Made by a program: the position numbers and the translations under genes. DNA of 64,000 bases from Heliocidaris erythrogramma. Lineage: Eukaryota; Echinodermata; Echinoidea; Camarodonta; Echinometridae. The notes under the pieces are model-generated. The model saw nothing but the letters and a program-made list of their open reading frames with translations, searched no databases and had not been told where the DNA came from. How positions within the stretch are numbered: the first letter of the stretch is position 1; every line of letters starts with the position of its first letter. Positions 23,701 to 38,700 of the stretch are shown here, piece after piece. The stretch covers positions 16,139,168-16,203,167 of the forward strand of contig CM046869.1 of the NCBI GenBank assembly GCA_025617745.1, given 5' to 3'.

Positions 23701-26700
23701 CACCCATATTGGCTAAGCAAGAAGATGCAGTAGCCATGGGTTGGGAGCTAAAAGCACCCAGTGCGGGGGCAGACCGAGATGACTCGGTATGTGCCCGATG
23801 ACTACTAAAGGCGTGTGAACCCGCTATTGGACCGCTAGAGAGCGGCAATAGGGGAGCACTAGTAGTCACGCACTCAGGTGAAAACACCTGTTGCTCCGAA
23901 GAGCGTCCATAATTGTTAGCTCGAGCATTCCCATTAGCTGGCAATGTGGACAGCCCAGGAAGTACTCGTTCCCCCATATGGCGTTTGCCGGGGGCTAGGG
24001 TTTGAGAACCCAGACCAACATGGACTAAGCCCGTGGGTTGCCCTGCAGTAGTGGGACGCGTCTCCCCTAACGGATCAAAGCGAGTGAATGCTACCGTACG
24101 GGAAACAACCGCCTCCCCCTCTGGTCTCAGCGACCGGGGGATTGGATTCGAGATATCCAAACCACTAGAATCTGACGCCACCCACCCCGAAACCACGGGC
24201 TTCGGAGTTGACAATCCCGACTAAGTTAACGCCACCCGTCCCGAAGCCGCAAGCTCCGAGACTGGCAAACTCTGCAAGGAAACATCACTAGGCAACTTAC
24301 CCTTAGCCCTCCTCCCTCCCCCATGTACCGAAGTACTCGGGAGAGTTCTGGAAGGCCGAGTCGTCTTGCTAGACGACTCTTCGGAAGAAGCAGGTCTCCT
24401 TGACCTAGCTGCTTCTTCTTCCGAATCCATACCACTGCAATAAAACAGACAATAAAGTATACTTTTCAAAATAAGAAATACTTCAACTGAATGCAGTAAA
24501 ATAAGGGTAAATTTTATTTGGGAGATACGCACAAAAGAATTTTCACAGCCTAAAAACCGTAAGAACAAACACCGAACCCAAAGGCTCGGTGTCAAACGGA
24601 AACACCCGCAAACGCACAGAAATATCTACGTGGGGCTGACCGTGAAAGAGAAAAATAAATGCCAAGAAAGGGAATCAAAAATCCCTTGCAATCGGCAAGA
24701 GTGACTACTAAAACACAAAGTACTATAATCTAAGCGAATATAGGTACCTAAAAGTGCTTTAAATATGCGAAAAAGCACACCTAAAAGATACTATACGACC
24801 TGATTTCAGGAGCGCTGTGACTATACGTCCTATCTCGTCGGGGGCGAGCAAGAAAGAGGAAGATGGCCGTAGCGTGTTGACGCGCGTGAGTGGCGAAGGG
24901 GACAATAGGATTACGGGGGGTGCGCACAATATTGTGACTCATGTGTGATAAATTCTCGAAGGGGTCCCGTAGTCAAGACTACAGGCATAATAGGTAGGTA
25001 TATATGATTTATTGCAGTAAATTGTACTTCTCTTACTTCACTGAACATGTTTTAACCCTTTCTATCATCTTGTCTTGCTCTTTTGTAAAGATTGTAATAC
25101 TGGTCAGTTGCTGATGAACCTTCGGGTGAAACAGGATGTACGACTCATAAGCTAAACTATCTAGTCAATAAAATTATATATATATATATATATATATGTG
25201 ACCCGTCACGTCAAAATGTGACAGAAGTTGCATTTTTTGAAATTGCATTTTATTATTGATTATTATTCTCCGTTTCATAAGCTTTAATTTGGTATATGGT
25301 TCAACTCTAGAGAGTGATTATTAGTGGAGATAATAGCTTTTGAATCTTGAGTAAAGTAGGGCTGTGGCAAAGTATTTCTTCGAGAAAAATGCTTCCAAAG
25401 TTTGACTTCTGTTTTGCAGTCATGCAGCATTTTCCATTCGTAATGTCAACTAGATTTGGATAAAGCCCTTAGCAACCGTTTATTAATTGTAATAAAAACT
25501 AGTCCTTATGTTTCTTTAGGATCTCTTCTCATGAAAACATGAATTTTAATTCATTTAAGCAATGAATTCTAACGCTTTAAAGGGTAACAAATCAAGTAGT
25601 TTCACGGCACTGAAAATGCTCCCCGCATCAAGTTCATGCTTTTTCGTTGAGCCTTTCCTATGCCGGTATGATTTTCTTAAAGGGTTGATTAACCTAGCTA
25701 TAGTTAAAAGGTTTATAAGTCTGTCATTTTGTGCGGGGAAATGTATTGATTATAGTTCAAACTTCAGAGGTTTTTATGTCATATTATTTTCTAAATTAAT
25801 CATGTAAACTTGATTTCTTTCAATGTTATTTGCTTTCTTTTTAAAGCTGGGATTCGATTGTCGCAAAGTCATTCAATTTTGGCAAATTTACTGATTAGAC
25901 TAGTCTTTACCAACAATAATAATGACAGAGATCGTTGATATCTGCATAATATTATGAAGCTTACTTTTTTTACTTTTCGTCTTGTGAAAGAGCAATAGAA
26001 ATCGCCGCTTTCTTAAGCTGAAGAATTAACACACGATTATTGATTTTCTCTCTCTCCTTCTATATCACGCACCTGTTTCATAATCTCGACAGTTTTATTT
26101 CTTTCTTTTGAAAGCTAACTCTCATAATAAAGAAATTGTATCCTGCTCTAGTTAGTTCTACCTTTAAAAAAATGTTAAAAGCGTCTTTCTTTTCTTTTCG
26201 CCATGTCAAATAGGTATAGAATTCGCCCCTTTCAAAGAACAAGGATTAAGTCGCATCCTGCCTTCGCGAGACGATTGATTTTTCTTCTCCCTCATTGTCC
26301 TTCACAGGGGCCGCGGAACGACTTGGAAAGAGGGGCTGGGGGGGGGGGGGTGGCTGCGTGTATAAGCACATTTTTGCACTGCCATACGTTTGCACGAGTT
26401 TACTGAAAAAAGTGGGGGGCTGCAGCCCCCCCGCCCAGCCCCCCCCCCCGGTTCCGCGGTCCCTGCTTCTCAATCACGAGCTTGTGTCATAATCTCCACA
26501 CAGGTCCTTTTCTGTATGGTTAAAAAGCTTCATTTCTTTTATCATCAATTCCCCATGTTCAACAGCAGGATAAAGATAAACTGCTTCTTAGCGCCGCTCT
26601 ATAGTTAATAGAGCTTTAATGTTTTTTTTAATTAACGCCCGAACAATTCTCTCTCTCATTCTAAATCTTTCACCTGTATCATAATTTCGACTGTTCTTCT

Positions 26701-29700
26701 TAATTCTATTTTGATCTGTTCGGCTTTTTTAACGAATAAGAGATTTGGCCGCTAATTATCATCATGTTGACTGGTGGTATATGAACATGACGAAGACAAA
26801 CTGCATCTTAGCTTGAAAGTCCATCATTTCTCCCCGCTCTATAGTTAACTCCAGCTTAAAACAAATCAGGTACTTGTTTCATTATCGCAACCGAGGGCCT
26901 TTTCATTCTACTTTAAAAAATAATTTTCTTTTATTTTCGGCTGTTAAAAAGAGTTATAGAATTGGCCGCTTTTTATCGTCATGTTCAAAAGCGGGATAGA
27001 GATAAACTGCTTCTTAGCGCCGCTCTAGTTAACTAGAGCTTAAAATATAAATAATAATGACAACTGCTTTTTGTAAAAATTGACACCCAGACAATTCTCC
27101 CTCTCCTTCTAAATCTTTCACCTGTATCATAATTTCGACTGTTCTTCTTAATTCTATTTTGAAAGCTAACTCTTTCTTGTCTGTTCGATTTTAATGAATA
27201 CAAGAATTAGCAGAGGGGGGGGGGGGGCGCTAAGGGCGTGCGCCCCCTGTTTTGTGTGACAAAGTATGCCCCAGACCCCCCAGATGGCCGTTTGGCTTCT
27301 TTCCTCAGTGTGCGCCCCCCTTTCTGAAAATCCTGTATCCGCCCCTGGCTAACCGGCAGTATGAACATGATGAAGATAACCTGCGTCTTAGCTTGAAAGT
27401 CATCAATTCTCTCCGCTCTATAGTTTACTAAAAAAAAAAATGTATACAATCTACTGGTGTCTAATAGCTAATTTCTTTTCTTTTCGTCATGTTATAAAGA
27501 GGTAGAGAATTCGCCCCTTTCAAAGAACAAGGATTAAGTCACCTCCAGCAAGAGACGATTATTGATTTTCTCTCTCTCCCTCTCTCTCTCTTTGTCCTAA
27601 ATCGCATGCTTGTTTCATAATCTCTACACAGGTACATGTAATTTTCTTTCTGGTTAAAAGGCTAACCTTATTTTCTTTTAGGCTTATCAACAGTTTCGTT
27701 GTTCGTAAGTCATCTTTTCACTCCACTCTAGTTGACAATCCTCTCTCCTTAAAAACAATAGATTAAACAGCGATTAACAATTCTCTGCGCTAGTCGAGTC
27801 TTGCTTTACGAAATCTACCACCTTCTCAATTCAACTTTTTCTTTTTGCTTTTAATAGATCTAAATAATTTGTCTATTATTTTCACACGCACCCTCACCAG
27901 ATGATTAGTGAATTCTTTTCTCTCTCTCTCTCATTTTGAACATGTATCACATTCTAACACATTTTCATTCGCCGTCACAATTTCATTTAGTTCACCCCCC
28001 CCCCATTCAAAGGGATCTTGGGACTTTCAGACTCTCTTTAAAGTGATACTAGGCTGAGCAAAGTAACAAAATAATCAACTTGTAAAGAAAAAGAGACATA
28101 GAGGGGAGGTACTGATAACTGAAACAGAGAAAGAAGAAAAAGATTTTTGTTTAGCCTGCACTCAAAACGAAACAAGAAAGACTCCCCAAAATAATGATTA
28201 ATGAAATATTGATAATATTGTACGTTATTATAACGGGACCGAAGTAGTACGAATGCAGAAGCAATATCTGATGTTAATCTTCAGAACAATTCGAGACGGC
28301 ACGAGCGAGCCAGCGCGATCGAGCATTAAGTACATGTACTTGTTGCAAATTCCTTTACAGAGATCAGGTGACTGCGAACGTCCAATGAACAAAGCCACGC
28401 GTCGCTAGGGGTGGGGCCTAGCGGATGGCTTTCTTTTCGCTCTGGCACGAGCCAGCTGTCCGAAAAGAAAAGAGTTGACCGAAAAAAACACTCGTAGAAA
28501 AACTGTTTTTTCTACCCTTTCCCGTTATATTTAGGATTCATTTTTTTTACAGAGCATTCATGAAACATTGAAGATTCAAATCAGCGAAGAAAAAAAAAAT
28601 GATGAAATTTGAAGTTTTTTAAGATTTGCCCAATTTTCTCGAGTTCTAGCCCAGCGACTTCTGTCTCATTTTGTCGTGACGGGTCACATATATATATATA
28701 TATACATATTGGCATATAATACAGGAAATTAGAATAAATGAAATGTTGAATTGAATAAAGAGTAATGAGTTGTCTTACAAGTGAACCAGTAGAGATTGTT
28801 GTAGTGTAGTGCTATATATTCTTTCATTGGCATACATTGTAACCATTAGCAAATAGTGGCAAAGTGATTGAAACGGTGGTTTCAGATTATGCTCATTTAA
28901 ATGGGGTAAAGGATACAATAAATACAATCTTTCATTCTCACCTATATAGACAGGAAATCCAAATGTAGCTAGACCAGACTGAGTTCCTGGACTAGATACT
29001 GTCATTGTCTGAGACCGGTTTGGACTAAGAGATTGGACCATCAATGTTGCTGATGTACCGCTCCTGAAAGTAAAAACAAAACATGAATCTAACATCAAAC
29101 CTAACATCAAATTCTTTCCAAAATACATGTGGTGTTTTTATTTTTATTTGGGATACTGGTATAAAAATAATACCTGGCATTTATAAAGCGCCTTTTCCAA
29201 GTGCTGGCTCAAAGCGCTATATATCGATATATATTATTACCCCGGTCACTGGATTCTGGCACGCCCGCACACAGTGTATGCACATTCTCCACTCCCTGGG
29301 GAGCATTCCAGCCAGTCGCCTGTTAAGCGCACACGTGCTAAGCAAAGGACATTACCTTTCGCCATCCTACCGGGTACCCATTTAACACCTGGGTGGAGAG
29401 TGGCAAATGTAGATTAACGTCTTGCCAAAGGACGCTAGTGCTGCGGTGGGATTCGAGCCCCGGACCTCGTGGTTCACAGTCCGGGGACTTATCCACTGAT
29501 CCACAACACCTCTAATTCAATGTAATAATTCATTTACTCCATCACACTTATCAAATACACATGGCCTATTACATGTATATCCTAATCAAACATAGAAAAG
29601 CCTTACTTGGTAACTTTTAATGACAAAAACAAAGACAACATTCCTCCTATATCTACATGTACATGGATTACATTTATTCTCATTCATCATTTCTGTGATC

Positions 29701-32700
29701 ACATGCATTCAACTGTTCAAAAGGGAATCAACATTTCAACTACGTTCATGATCTAATACCATACATGTATCTCTATTACCAAGTTTACCTTTAAGTGTTG
29801 CACATGTTGGAAATATGATTCTTAAGTGGGACCATTCACCTTAAAAAAAAAAGTTGTATACAGCTACATGTAGTATGTATAAATTCGACCCACAAGGACT
29901 TTACCCAGTGTTTTATGGGTAAACATTAAGGAGTATCAAGACAAGAAAATAGAAACAAGGGCAAAAATTCGACCCACAAGAACTTTACTCAGTGTTTTAT
30001 GGATAAACATTTTAAGGCGAGGGGATGCTACACTTTGCGTTGCCCTTGTTTCTATTTTCCTGATACTCCATAAAATGTTTTATGGGTAAAAAAAGCTTAA
30101 AAAAAAAACTGTCCCACAATGTCAGTGCGGGCTATTGTGGCAATCCACCTGCTAACAAGATAAATTAAAACTTCTGCCGTATCGTTCAGTCGTCGTGTTG
30201 AGAACAATGCCGCGCCGCAGGCTGAATCATTCGGCCGCCGCTGTAAAAACACAGAGGAAGATGCCTTGGCCAAGTCCTTCGTGAATGATATCTAATGAGT
30301 TATGACCTTGACCTTTAACCTACAATCTCCAAAATCAAACTTAGGCTGTATTTTGATACCATGTACCTTCATACCAAATTTCATTAAAATCACTAAAGTT
30401 ATTGAATGGAAACTACATTTTTGAAAAAAAAAAATAGCTATTTTCTCATATTTAATGAGCTATGACATGCTCGAAGACCGAACATAGGCTACATCTTCAC
30501 ACCATGTACCTTCTTACCAAATTTCATTAAAATCTGTCTAACATTACTAAAATTATCGAACGGAAACCACATTTTCGGATTTTCGCATATATAATGAGCT
30601 ATGACCTTTGACATATATACTCCAAAATCCAACTCAGGCAGTATTTTTATAACATGACCTTCATATCAAATTTCATTAGAATCCGTCAAACATTACTAAA
30701 GTTATCTAACGGAAACCGATTTATTATGATGGAGGGACAGGCAGTGAGGGGATAACAACATGAAAATAACTTTAAAATGTGCATACAGGTAACCGTATAT
30801 TGAGCAGTCTACTCCCAAGTCATTTTCATCTTCTTTAAGAGAGTAATTCAAGGAATTTCACTTTATAGAAGGATAATTAGATTAAGAACGTTCATCAGTT
30901 AGGTTTGTGCACACCCCAGCTGCGCATCCTGGCTGGTTGTGTTATGTCATCACAACACCAGGAGTGTATTGCGCGCAGTTAAGACAATTTAACACAATGC
31001 TTAATAATGGGTACGCAAGTGTGCGCAGTAAGAAGAACCTGGTAAAAATAGATGAAATCAATAATTTTGTACCTGTGAAAAATATACCAAATATTAACTA
31101 GCTTGAGCTGAAAGATAACATTCGATGCCCACTTATGAATTTTTATAAGCAAAGTTTAATAGTCGTATATGAAAAATATAAAGATGTCCTTTGGAATTCA
31201 TTCATTCATCTACCTCCCATTTTTTGTACACAACTTAGCACAAAAATGGAGCTGGAGAAAGAAAGTCAAATAATTATATGCCGAAGATCCATTTGTCTTA
31301 TGACCTGGGTTCTTAATTATTTTGTCAGGCGGGCCAGAAATATTCTTGAAATTATGTTGCAGGCCACCGAGTATTACACATGCATACAAAAATCTATGGG
31401 ACTGACGTATCTTGCCCGAAAACATTGTGTATTAATTTTCAGTTTTTATCAATTCAGTGAGCAAGCAGACAAAGAAATTGACACTTAAGAACCATGAAAT
31501 GTAATTTTGTCATCAAAATGTGGTAATTCAGAAAAGATATAAAAAGTATGAGATAATTGCACTGCCCGTAAATGAGGTGGCGGGTGCCCGAATGCCAGGT
31601 AATTTTGCTACTCTCGGGAGGGGGCTGCAACCCCCATCCCCTGTCTCATACGCCTCTGCATACACCCGAATGGCCCATCTAAGGGCTGAGGAACAATTTC
31701 AGAATAAAAGTCCCTGCCCCACACATACCATGCATTTATTGAAATGCGAGAGATTTGTAAAATCAACACTGATTTTCTTATTTACTATATAAATCTATAT
31801 ACCTACCTATTATGCCAGTAGTCTTGACTACGGGACCCCTTCAAGAATTTAACACACATGAGTCACAATATTGTGCGCACCCCCCGTAATCCTATTGTCC
31901 CCTTCGCCACTCACGCGCGTCAACACGCTACGGCCATCTTCCTCTTTTGCGAGCAACCCCAAGTAGAAACATGTTGCTTGCAAGGTGAGGGGAAGGAGGG
32001 AGGGTCATAGGTAGGTACATAGATTTATATAGTAAATAAGAAAATCAGTGTTGATTTTACAAATTTACTGCAATAAATCATATATACCTACCTATTATGC
32101 CAGACCAGCGCCAACTCAAAGACCGGGAGGCATGTTTCAAGCAGAAGGGAATAGGATTACACCAAAGATTACAAAGAAGACACAGCGGCCTTCAAGGTGG
32201 CTGACGCAAACATAGCCTCACCTGCGGGAACATCCCTAAGGTAGCAAGAAATGAAGGAATTGGATGAACGCCAATAAGCAGCCTTCAAAATATCAACAAG
32301 CGCCACACCTTGAAACAGAGCCCAAGAAGTGCTGACACTACGAGTATCATGAGCACGAGGCTTACTGTCGGATAAAAGAGCCTCTGTGCCAGCGGCCCTA
32401 ATAGCTTCGACGATCCACCTAGAGATGGAATCAAGAGAGGCAGGAGAAAAAGGCTCTCTAGTGATCAGGAACAACTGATCATCCTTACGATAAGACTTAG
32501 TCTTATCAATATACCATTTGAGAGCCCTTACAGGACACCAAACTTTGTCCTCGCGCACAGAAGAAAAGTCAGAAAGCGGACAAAGAAAAATCTCAACAGG
32601 GCCAGAGGCAGCTGTCTGATTCTTGGCAATAAAAGAAGCCTTAGGAATCAATCTAACGCCTTTTTCTCTCCCAGCGAACATGACCAGGAGTAAGACAGAG

Positions 32701-35700
32701 AGCATGAAGAGTACTGCGCCTCTGCCCAGAGGCAATAGCTACCAAAAAGAGCGTCTTAACCGTAAGATGATGAAGCGAAGCTTCACCTAACGGTTCGAAA
32801 GGAGGTTTCGCCAAGGCCTCCAGGACCTTAGGCAGACTCCAAGACGGTACTAACTTAGAAAAAGAAGGTCGTTTCAGAAAGAACGAGCAAATCAAACCAC
32901 TTAGTAGCGGGGAATTGGAAATCCCCGAACCATCTGAGAAACCCGAATGAATGGCCCCGATCGCCGAACGGTAGCCTCAGATAGTAGAGATAGATCTCCC
33001 TTTGTCAAATAACGAGATTAAGAAATCCGCAATTGAACCAATAGGAGCCTTAGAAGGGGTTTGATTTCTCTCTTTACACCAAAGGAAAAAGACAGAGAGA
33101 CGGGAATTGTAAATTTCCCTAGTAGAAACCCTACGACTGGACATTAAAAAGTCTGCGGCTCTATCAGAGAGACCCGACTGTCTTGCAGATTCCCTGACAG
33201 GGGCCAAGCAGTCAAATGAAGGGACTCCGGACTGTGGTGAAGAATCCCCGAGAGGGGCTGCAACACCAGATCCGCTCTTAACGGGAGAACGAACGGTTGA
33301 GCCCTTAGGAGGCTCATAAGCTCTGGAAACCAATTCCTCCTGGGCCAAAAGGGAGCTATTACAAGCACCCGCGCCCGATCTTCCCTGATTTTCCGCAAGA
33401 CACGCGGAATCAGTTGGAAGGGAGGAAAGGCAAATCCCTGAAGGTTCTCCCAGCTGAGGGAGAAAGCATCTAGAGCCCATGCTCCCTGATCGCGAACACG
33501 GGAGCAATACTTCGGCAGCTGGTGATTTAGCACCGACGCAAATAGATCCACTTCCAGTGGACCTAGGCAACTGCGAATGCGGCAAAAAACCTCCGGATGG
33601 AGCATCCATTCCGATGGAAGATACCTGCCCCGAGACAGAAAATCCGCAATGAGGTTTTCCCGACCGGGGATGAAAGAGGCCACGGGTGTGATCGCCATGT
33701 GACGACACCACCTCCACAGCTGAGCTGCTAGGGCATTCAGGGCAGCCGACCGAGTGCCTCCCTGCCGATTGATATATGCCACCACAGTAACATTGTCCGT
33801 GAGAATCAGAACCGAACGACTGAGAAGTCGACTTCTGAAATGGAGCAAGGTCAACAGAACTGCCATAAACTCCAGGACATTGATATGGGGAAGAGTCCCA
33901 AGATGAGACCAATCCCCCGCAACCGTGCTGCCGTTGCAGTGTCCTCCCCACCCCAACCGAGAGGCGTCCGTCGAAACCGATATCGACGGGAGAGGGGCAG
34001 TGAAGGACCTGCCTCGCGCGAGAAACTCCTCGCTCGTCCAACAAGAGAAAAGAGACTTGATCCTTACTGGCACTGAAATCCAGACCAAAAGAGAGTCTTT
34101 TCCCGGCTTGAAGAACCTGAGGAGATGTCTCTGAAAAGGTCTCATGAGGAGCCGGCAGTCCTCTAGAACGTCGACTAGACTGGCTAGATAACCTAAAAAC
34201 TGAAGCCACTGTCTGGCCGTGACCCTTCTGGCCAGCAAGAGCTTGCGAGCCGCAGAGACAATGGTGAGAATCCTGTCTCGACTGGGCCGAGCCAACTGAT
34301 TCCGTATGTCTAACACCGCCCCCAGAAAAACTGGGCTGTGAGTAGGAACTAACTCTGACTTTTCCCAATTTATTAGGAAACCTAAGTCTTGAGTAAGAGA
34401 GACGAGCAAACGAGTCTCGTCCAACAAACGATTGCGCGACTCCGCAAGGAGAAGCCAATCGTCCAGGTAACAAAACAACCGAAGGCCGCGTCGCCTCAGA
34501 GAGGCCGTCAGCACAGCTACAACTTGAGTAAAAACCCGGGGCCCGGGCGCAGCCCGAAGGGAAGAGCACGAAAATGATAAGTCTCTGAGAGGAAGGAGAA
34601 CCCCAGAAGATCGCGGGATGCGCGATGAATGGGAATGTGAAAATACGCGTCCTTGAGATCTATCGAGACCGCATAGTCCTTCCTCTTGATCAACGGAAGA
34701 ATGGAGGCGAGAGTCTCCATCCGAAAATGAACCGGAGGAATGAATATGTTTATTCTTTTCAGGTTCAGTATCAAACAAAGTTTTTCCGAGCACTTGGGAA
34801 TAACAAAAATTGGAGAAAGGGAAAGAGACGGCCTGTCTCTTACCCTTTCTATAGCCCTCTTTTCCAATAGAGACTCGATCTCCTTTGAAGCATGAGATCG
34901 AGCCAGGGCAGACATGGGAGGTGACCGAATTCTTATAGCCCCTCCGGGGAGCGAAGCGAAAAGATCTATGAAGAATCCGTCTCGCACGACGGAGAGAACA
35001 AACGCGTCCCCGGAGATGGCCTCCCAAGCGGGGAGAAAAGAATGAAGTCGGCGACCTACCAAATTCGGAAGAACAAACGCTCGGGGAAAAACATCAAAAC
35101 CCAGGCTTGGCCTTATGCGAAGCCGTCGCCTTACCACGAGAACCTCTCGAAAAGCCCCTGCCACGACTCCCTCTCCCGCGAGAAGGAGCAGGCTGCGGCT
35201 CAGAAGGCGGGACCCTAGACACACGACTGCGTTGACCCGAAGCGGGACCAGCAGGCCTACGCCGGACAGGGGCCCGCGTTGACTTAGAGCTAGTGAGAAA
35301 CTGCTTAGTCATATCCGAGATCTGTTTTCGCGCATCGATCTCTCTCTGAAAAACCGTAGCGAATTTACCACCAAAAAGCGAAGGACCCCGAGACGGAACA
35401 TCCCGGAGAAGTTGAGCAATGCCCGACTCTCTAACACCCAGTGCCGAGAGAGCCAAGGTCCTGCGACGGAACGTAGCCGAAGCAGCTGCGGTGGAAAGCT
35501 GCGACCACTGCAGACAAAAATGAGTATGCAGCAAGTCGTCAATAACCAGCTTGTCACCATCAGTAACATTCAACTCCTCCGCCCTGTACCTAAGGTCGGA
35601 GAGAAACCCTTGAAAAGCCGCCAAATGCATACCTGACCTAACCTGGTTTTCAATATTAGACCAAAGCTTATCCTCCGCCTTGAACGCAGCGGAGGTAAGC

Positions 35701-38700
35701 GGATTAGTCGCCTGCAAGCGATGACCAACTTCTAAAATCTCAGGAGAAGGAGTCTTAGCTTTGAAAAAGCTGTCTTGATCCTGAGAACCGAAGGCGAAAG
35801 CCTTACCCTTAACCGCAGTAGGGCGCTTAACCAACAGCGCAGCCTCAATGCGGTCATACTCCAGCTTGAAATCCTCCTCGAGAGCAATACCCTCGGAGGA
35901 ATCCTGCTGCTTAAACCAACGCGAAGTCGAACCCTGCGCGCGGGTTGACTGAAATTCAGGGAGATATCTGGACAACAAAGCAATCGCTTCCACCCCACAG
36001 AGGGCGAGCGATTGAGACTCCGCCTGCCCAAGCGATTCAGAAACCGAAGCTTGAGAGGCCACCTCCAAATCTGGTTCCACCCGAGTGGAATGAGACATAG
36101 GACCGCAAACAAAGGACTCAGCAGGCAGAGCCCCGCATGGTTCAACAAAAGTCTCCTCGCCCGGCGGCGCCCCAAGGGCCGCGGGAATAGGAGGCACATG
36201 CGAATCCGACTCAGACAAAGACGAATCAATCACAAAAGGCTGATTAGACTCAAAGTGAGACCCCTGAATAGGGACAGAGGACCAACCCTGATTCTGAGCA
36301 AAAGCCCGCATCATGCTGAACATGTCAGCTTGAGAGGAGCTAGCTGGGTTAGCCAGGCCAGACGGGCAAGAGGCCGGCAAAGCCTTGCCACTTTTTGCCT
36401 TCTTCTTGGCCTTTTTCTTGGCTGGCTCGACAAGAGTCGTAGCCGAAACCCTTCTCTTGGAACGCTTAACCGGATTCGTTCGGATCTCTGAAGCCGCTTC
36501 GGAAACACGAACCGAACCCTCTGCGGAGGGACGTTCACCTCCCTCAAAGGGATTAGAGCGCTCAGGGCGTAAGCCCAAAGAATCGCCCAAATCACCCATA
36601 TTGGCTAAGCAAGAAGATGCAGTAGCCATGGGTTGGGAGCTAAAAGCACCCAGTGCGGGGGCAGACCGAGATGACTCGGTATGTGCCCGATGACTACTAA
36701 AGGCGTGTGAACCCACTATTGGACCGCTAGAGAGCGGCAATAGGGGAGCACTAGTAGTCATGCACTCAGGTGAAAACACCTGTTGCTCCGAAGAGCGTCC
36801 ATAATTGTTAGCTCGAGCATTCCCATTAGCTGGCAATGTAGACAGCCCAGGAAGTACTCGTTCCCCCATATGGCGTCAGCCGGGGGCTAGAGTTTGAGAA
36901 CCCAGACCAACATGGACTAAGCCCGTGGGTTGCCCTGCAGTAGTGGGGCGCGTCTCCCCTAACGGATCAGAGCGAGTGAACGCTACCGTACGGGAAACAA
37001 CCGCCCCCCCTTCTGGTCTTGACGACCGGGGGATTGGATTCGAGATATCCAAACCACTAGAATCTGACGCCACCCACCCCGAAACCACGGGCTTCGGAGT
37101 TGACAATCCAGACTCAGTTAACGCCACCCGTCCCGAAGCCGCAAGCTCCGAGACTGGCAAACTCTGTAAGGAAACACCACTAGGCAACTTACCCTTAGCC
37201 CTCCTCCCTGCCCCATGTACCGAAGTACTCGGGAGAGTTCTGGAAGGCCGAGTCGTCTTGCTAGACGACTCTTCGGAAGAAGCAGGTCTCCGTGACCTAA
37301 CTGCTTCTTCTTCCGAATCCATACCACTGCAATAAAATAGACAATAAAGTATACTTTTCAAAATAAGAAATACTTCAACTGAATGCAGTAAATAAGACTA
37401 AAATTTATTTGGGAGATACGCACAAAAAATTTTCACAGCCAAAACCGTAAGAACAAACACCAAACCCAAAGGTTCGGTGACAAACGGAAACACCCGCAAA
37501 CACACAGAAATATCTATGTGGGGCTGACCGTGAAAGAGAAAAATAAATGCCAAGAAAGGAATCAAAATATCCCTTGCAATCGGCAAGAGTGACTACTAAA
37601 ACACAAAGTACTATAATCTAAGCGAATATAGGTACCTAAAAGTGCTTTAAATATGCGAAAAAGAGCGCCTAAAAGATACTATACGACCTGATTTCAGGAG
37701 CGCTGTGACTAGACGTCCTATCTCGTCGGGGGCGAGCAAGAAAGAGAAAGATGGCCGTAGCGTGTTGACGCGCGTGAATGGCGAAGGGGACAATAGGATT
37801 ACGGGGGGTGCGCACAATATTGTGACTCATGTGTGTTAAATTCTCGAAGGGGTCCCGTAGTCAAGACTACTGGCATAATAGGTAGGTATATTTGATTTAT
37901 TGCAGTAAATCGTAAGTATTGATTTAGAATATTAGATTATTCAATGTTGAAAAGTATTTTAGAGCACAAAAAAATGTTTCCATTAGTAAACTGCAAAATG
38001 ATTGATGTCATTATTATAACATCTGTTTGAGGAGGAGAATAATAACGACATTTTCCCTAACTTCTTTTTAGGCACAGAAAAGCACATTCCACACCCAAGC
38101 GCTAAGGGGCCTTGTAATAGAAGAGATATTGTAATGTCAAATAACCAATGTTGCCATTAATGTGAGAGGGAGTATAGCGACCGAGCGAAAAAAGGGAATG
38201 TAGAGGAATTTTATATTAGAGCAAACGTTGGCGAAATAAAATAATTTTTTGTGTCTTGCGAAGGGCCCCTCTGAGGGGACAGAACAGATCATTGCAACAG
38301 GAAAATTAAGATTATTGCATGTTGAAACCTAGCATTTCGCATCATTAGAAAATTATTAGGTGCAGATCCCAAAACTTAAAGAGGAACACAAATCTAACAT
38401 GGCAGTTTTAGAAAACAAACTAATCTTCATGGAACTCTACCAACGAAAATCAAATCTACTTTTCTAAGGGGTAAGCCAAAGCAAAACAGAAAACGTATTC
38501 TCTATACTACTGACTGTATTTGTGGATCTTGGTATACCGAGGGAGGAGGCCGAAGCTATTATAATTGCGAACGCGCATCGACTACCACGGAAACCTCCCG
38601 GTGGAGCCGCAGCCAGAGACCCAGGACCCGATCCCATTATCACAAAATTCACCATCATGCAAGACCGCCAACGTGTCCACGAGGCCTACGAGAACCAATC

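Larger units (their letters stand above)
18950..25020 (-). mobile_element. DIRS element C (family 1), complete
   Basis: It lies between ATT at 18947-18949 and ATT at 25021-25023. The left end is TGTAAAATCAGCACTG and the right end GCAGTAA. It is 6071 bp with all parts in DIRS order: 5' ITR, gag, RT, RNase H, methyltransferase-like, recombinase, ICR, 3' ITR. There is no LTR, no DDE integrase and no recognisable protease. It is very similar to E but has its own lesions. Confidence 0.92.
31756..37908 (-). mobile_element. DIRS element E (family 1), complete
   Basis: It starts after ATT (31753-31755) and ends at GCAGTAA (37908), followed by ATC rather than ATT. It is 6153 bp in the full DIRS order and very close to C in sequence. 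It carries one nonsense codon in gag, one frameshift in RT, and one nonsense codon plus one frameshift in the recombinase. Confidence 0.92.

Noticed and set aside
31135-31488. 117-codon plus-strand ORF
   Set aside because: No recognisable motif, no splice context, AT-rich spacer; likely chance.
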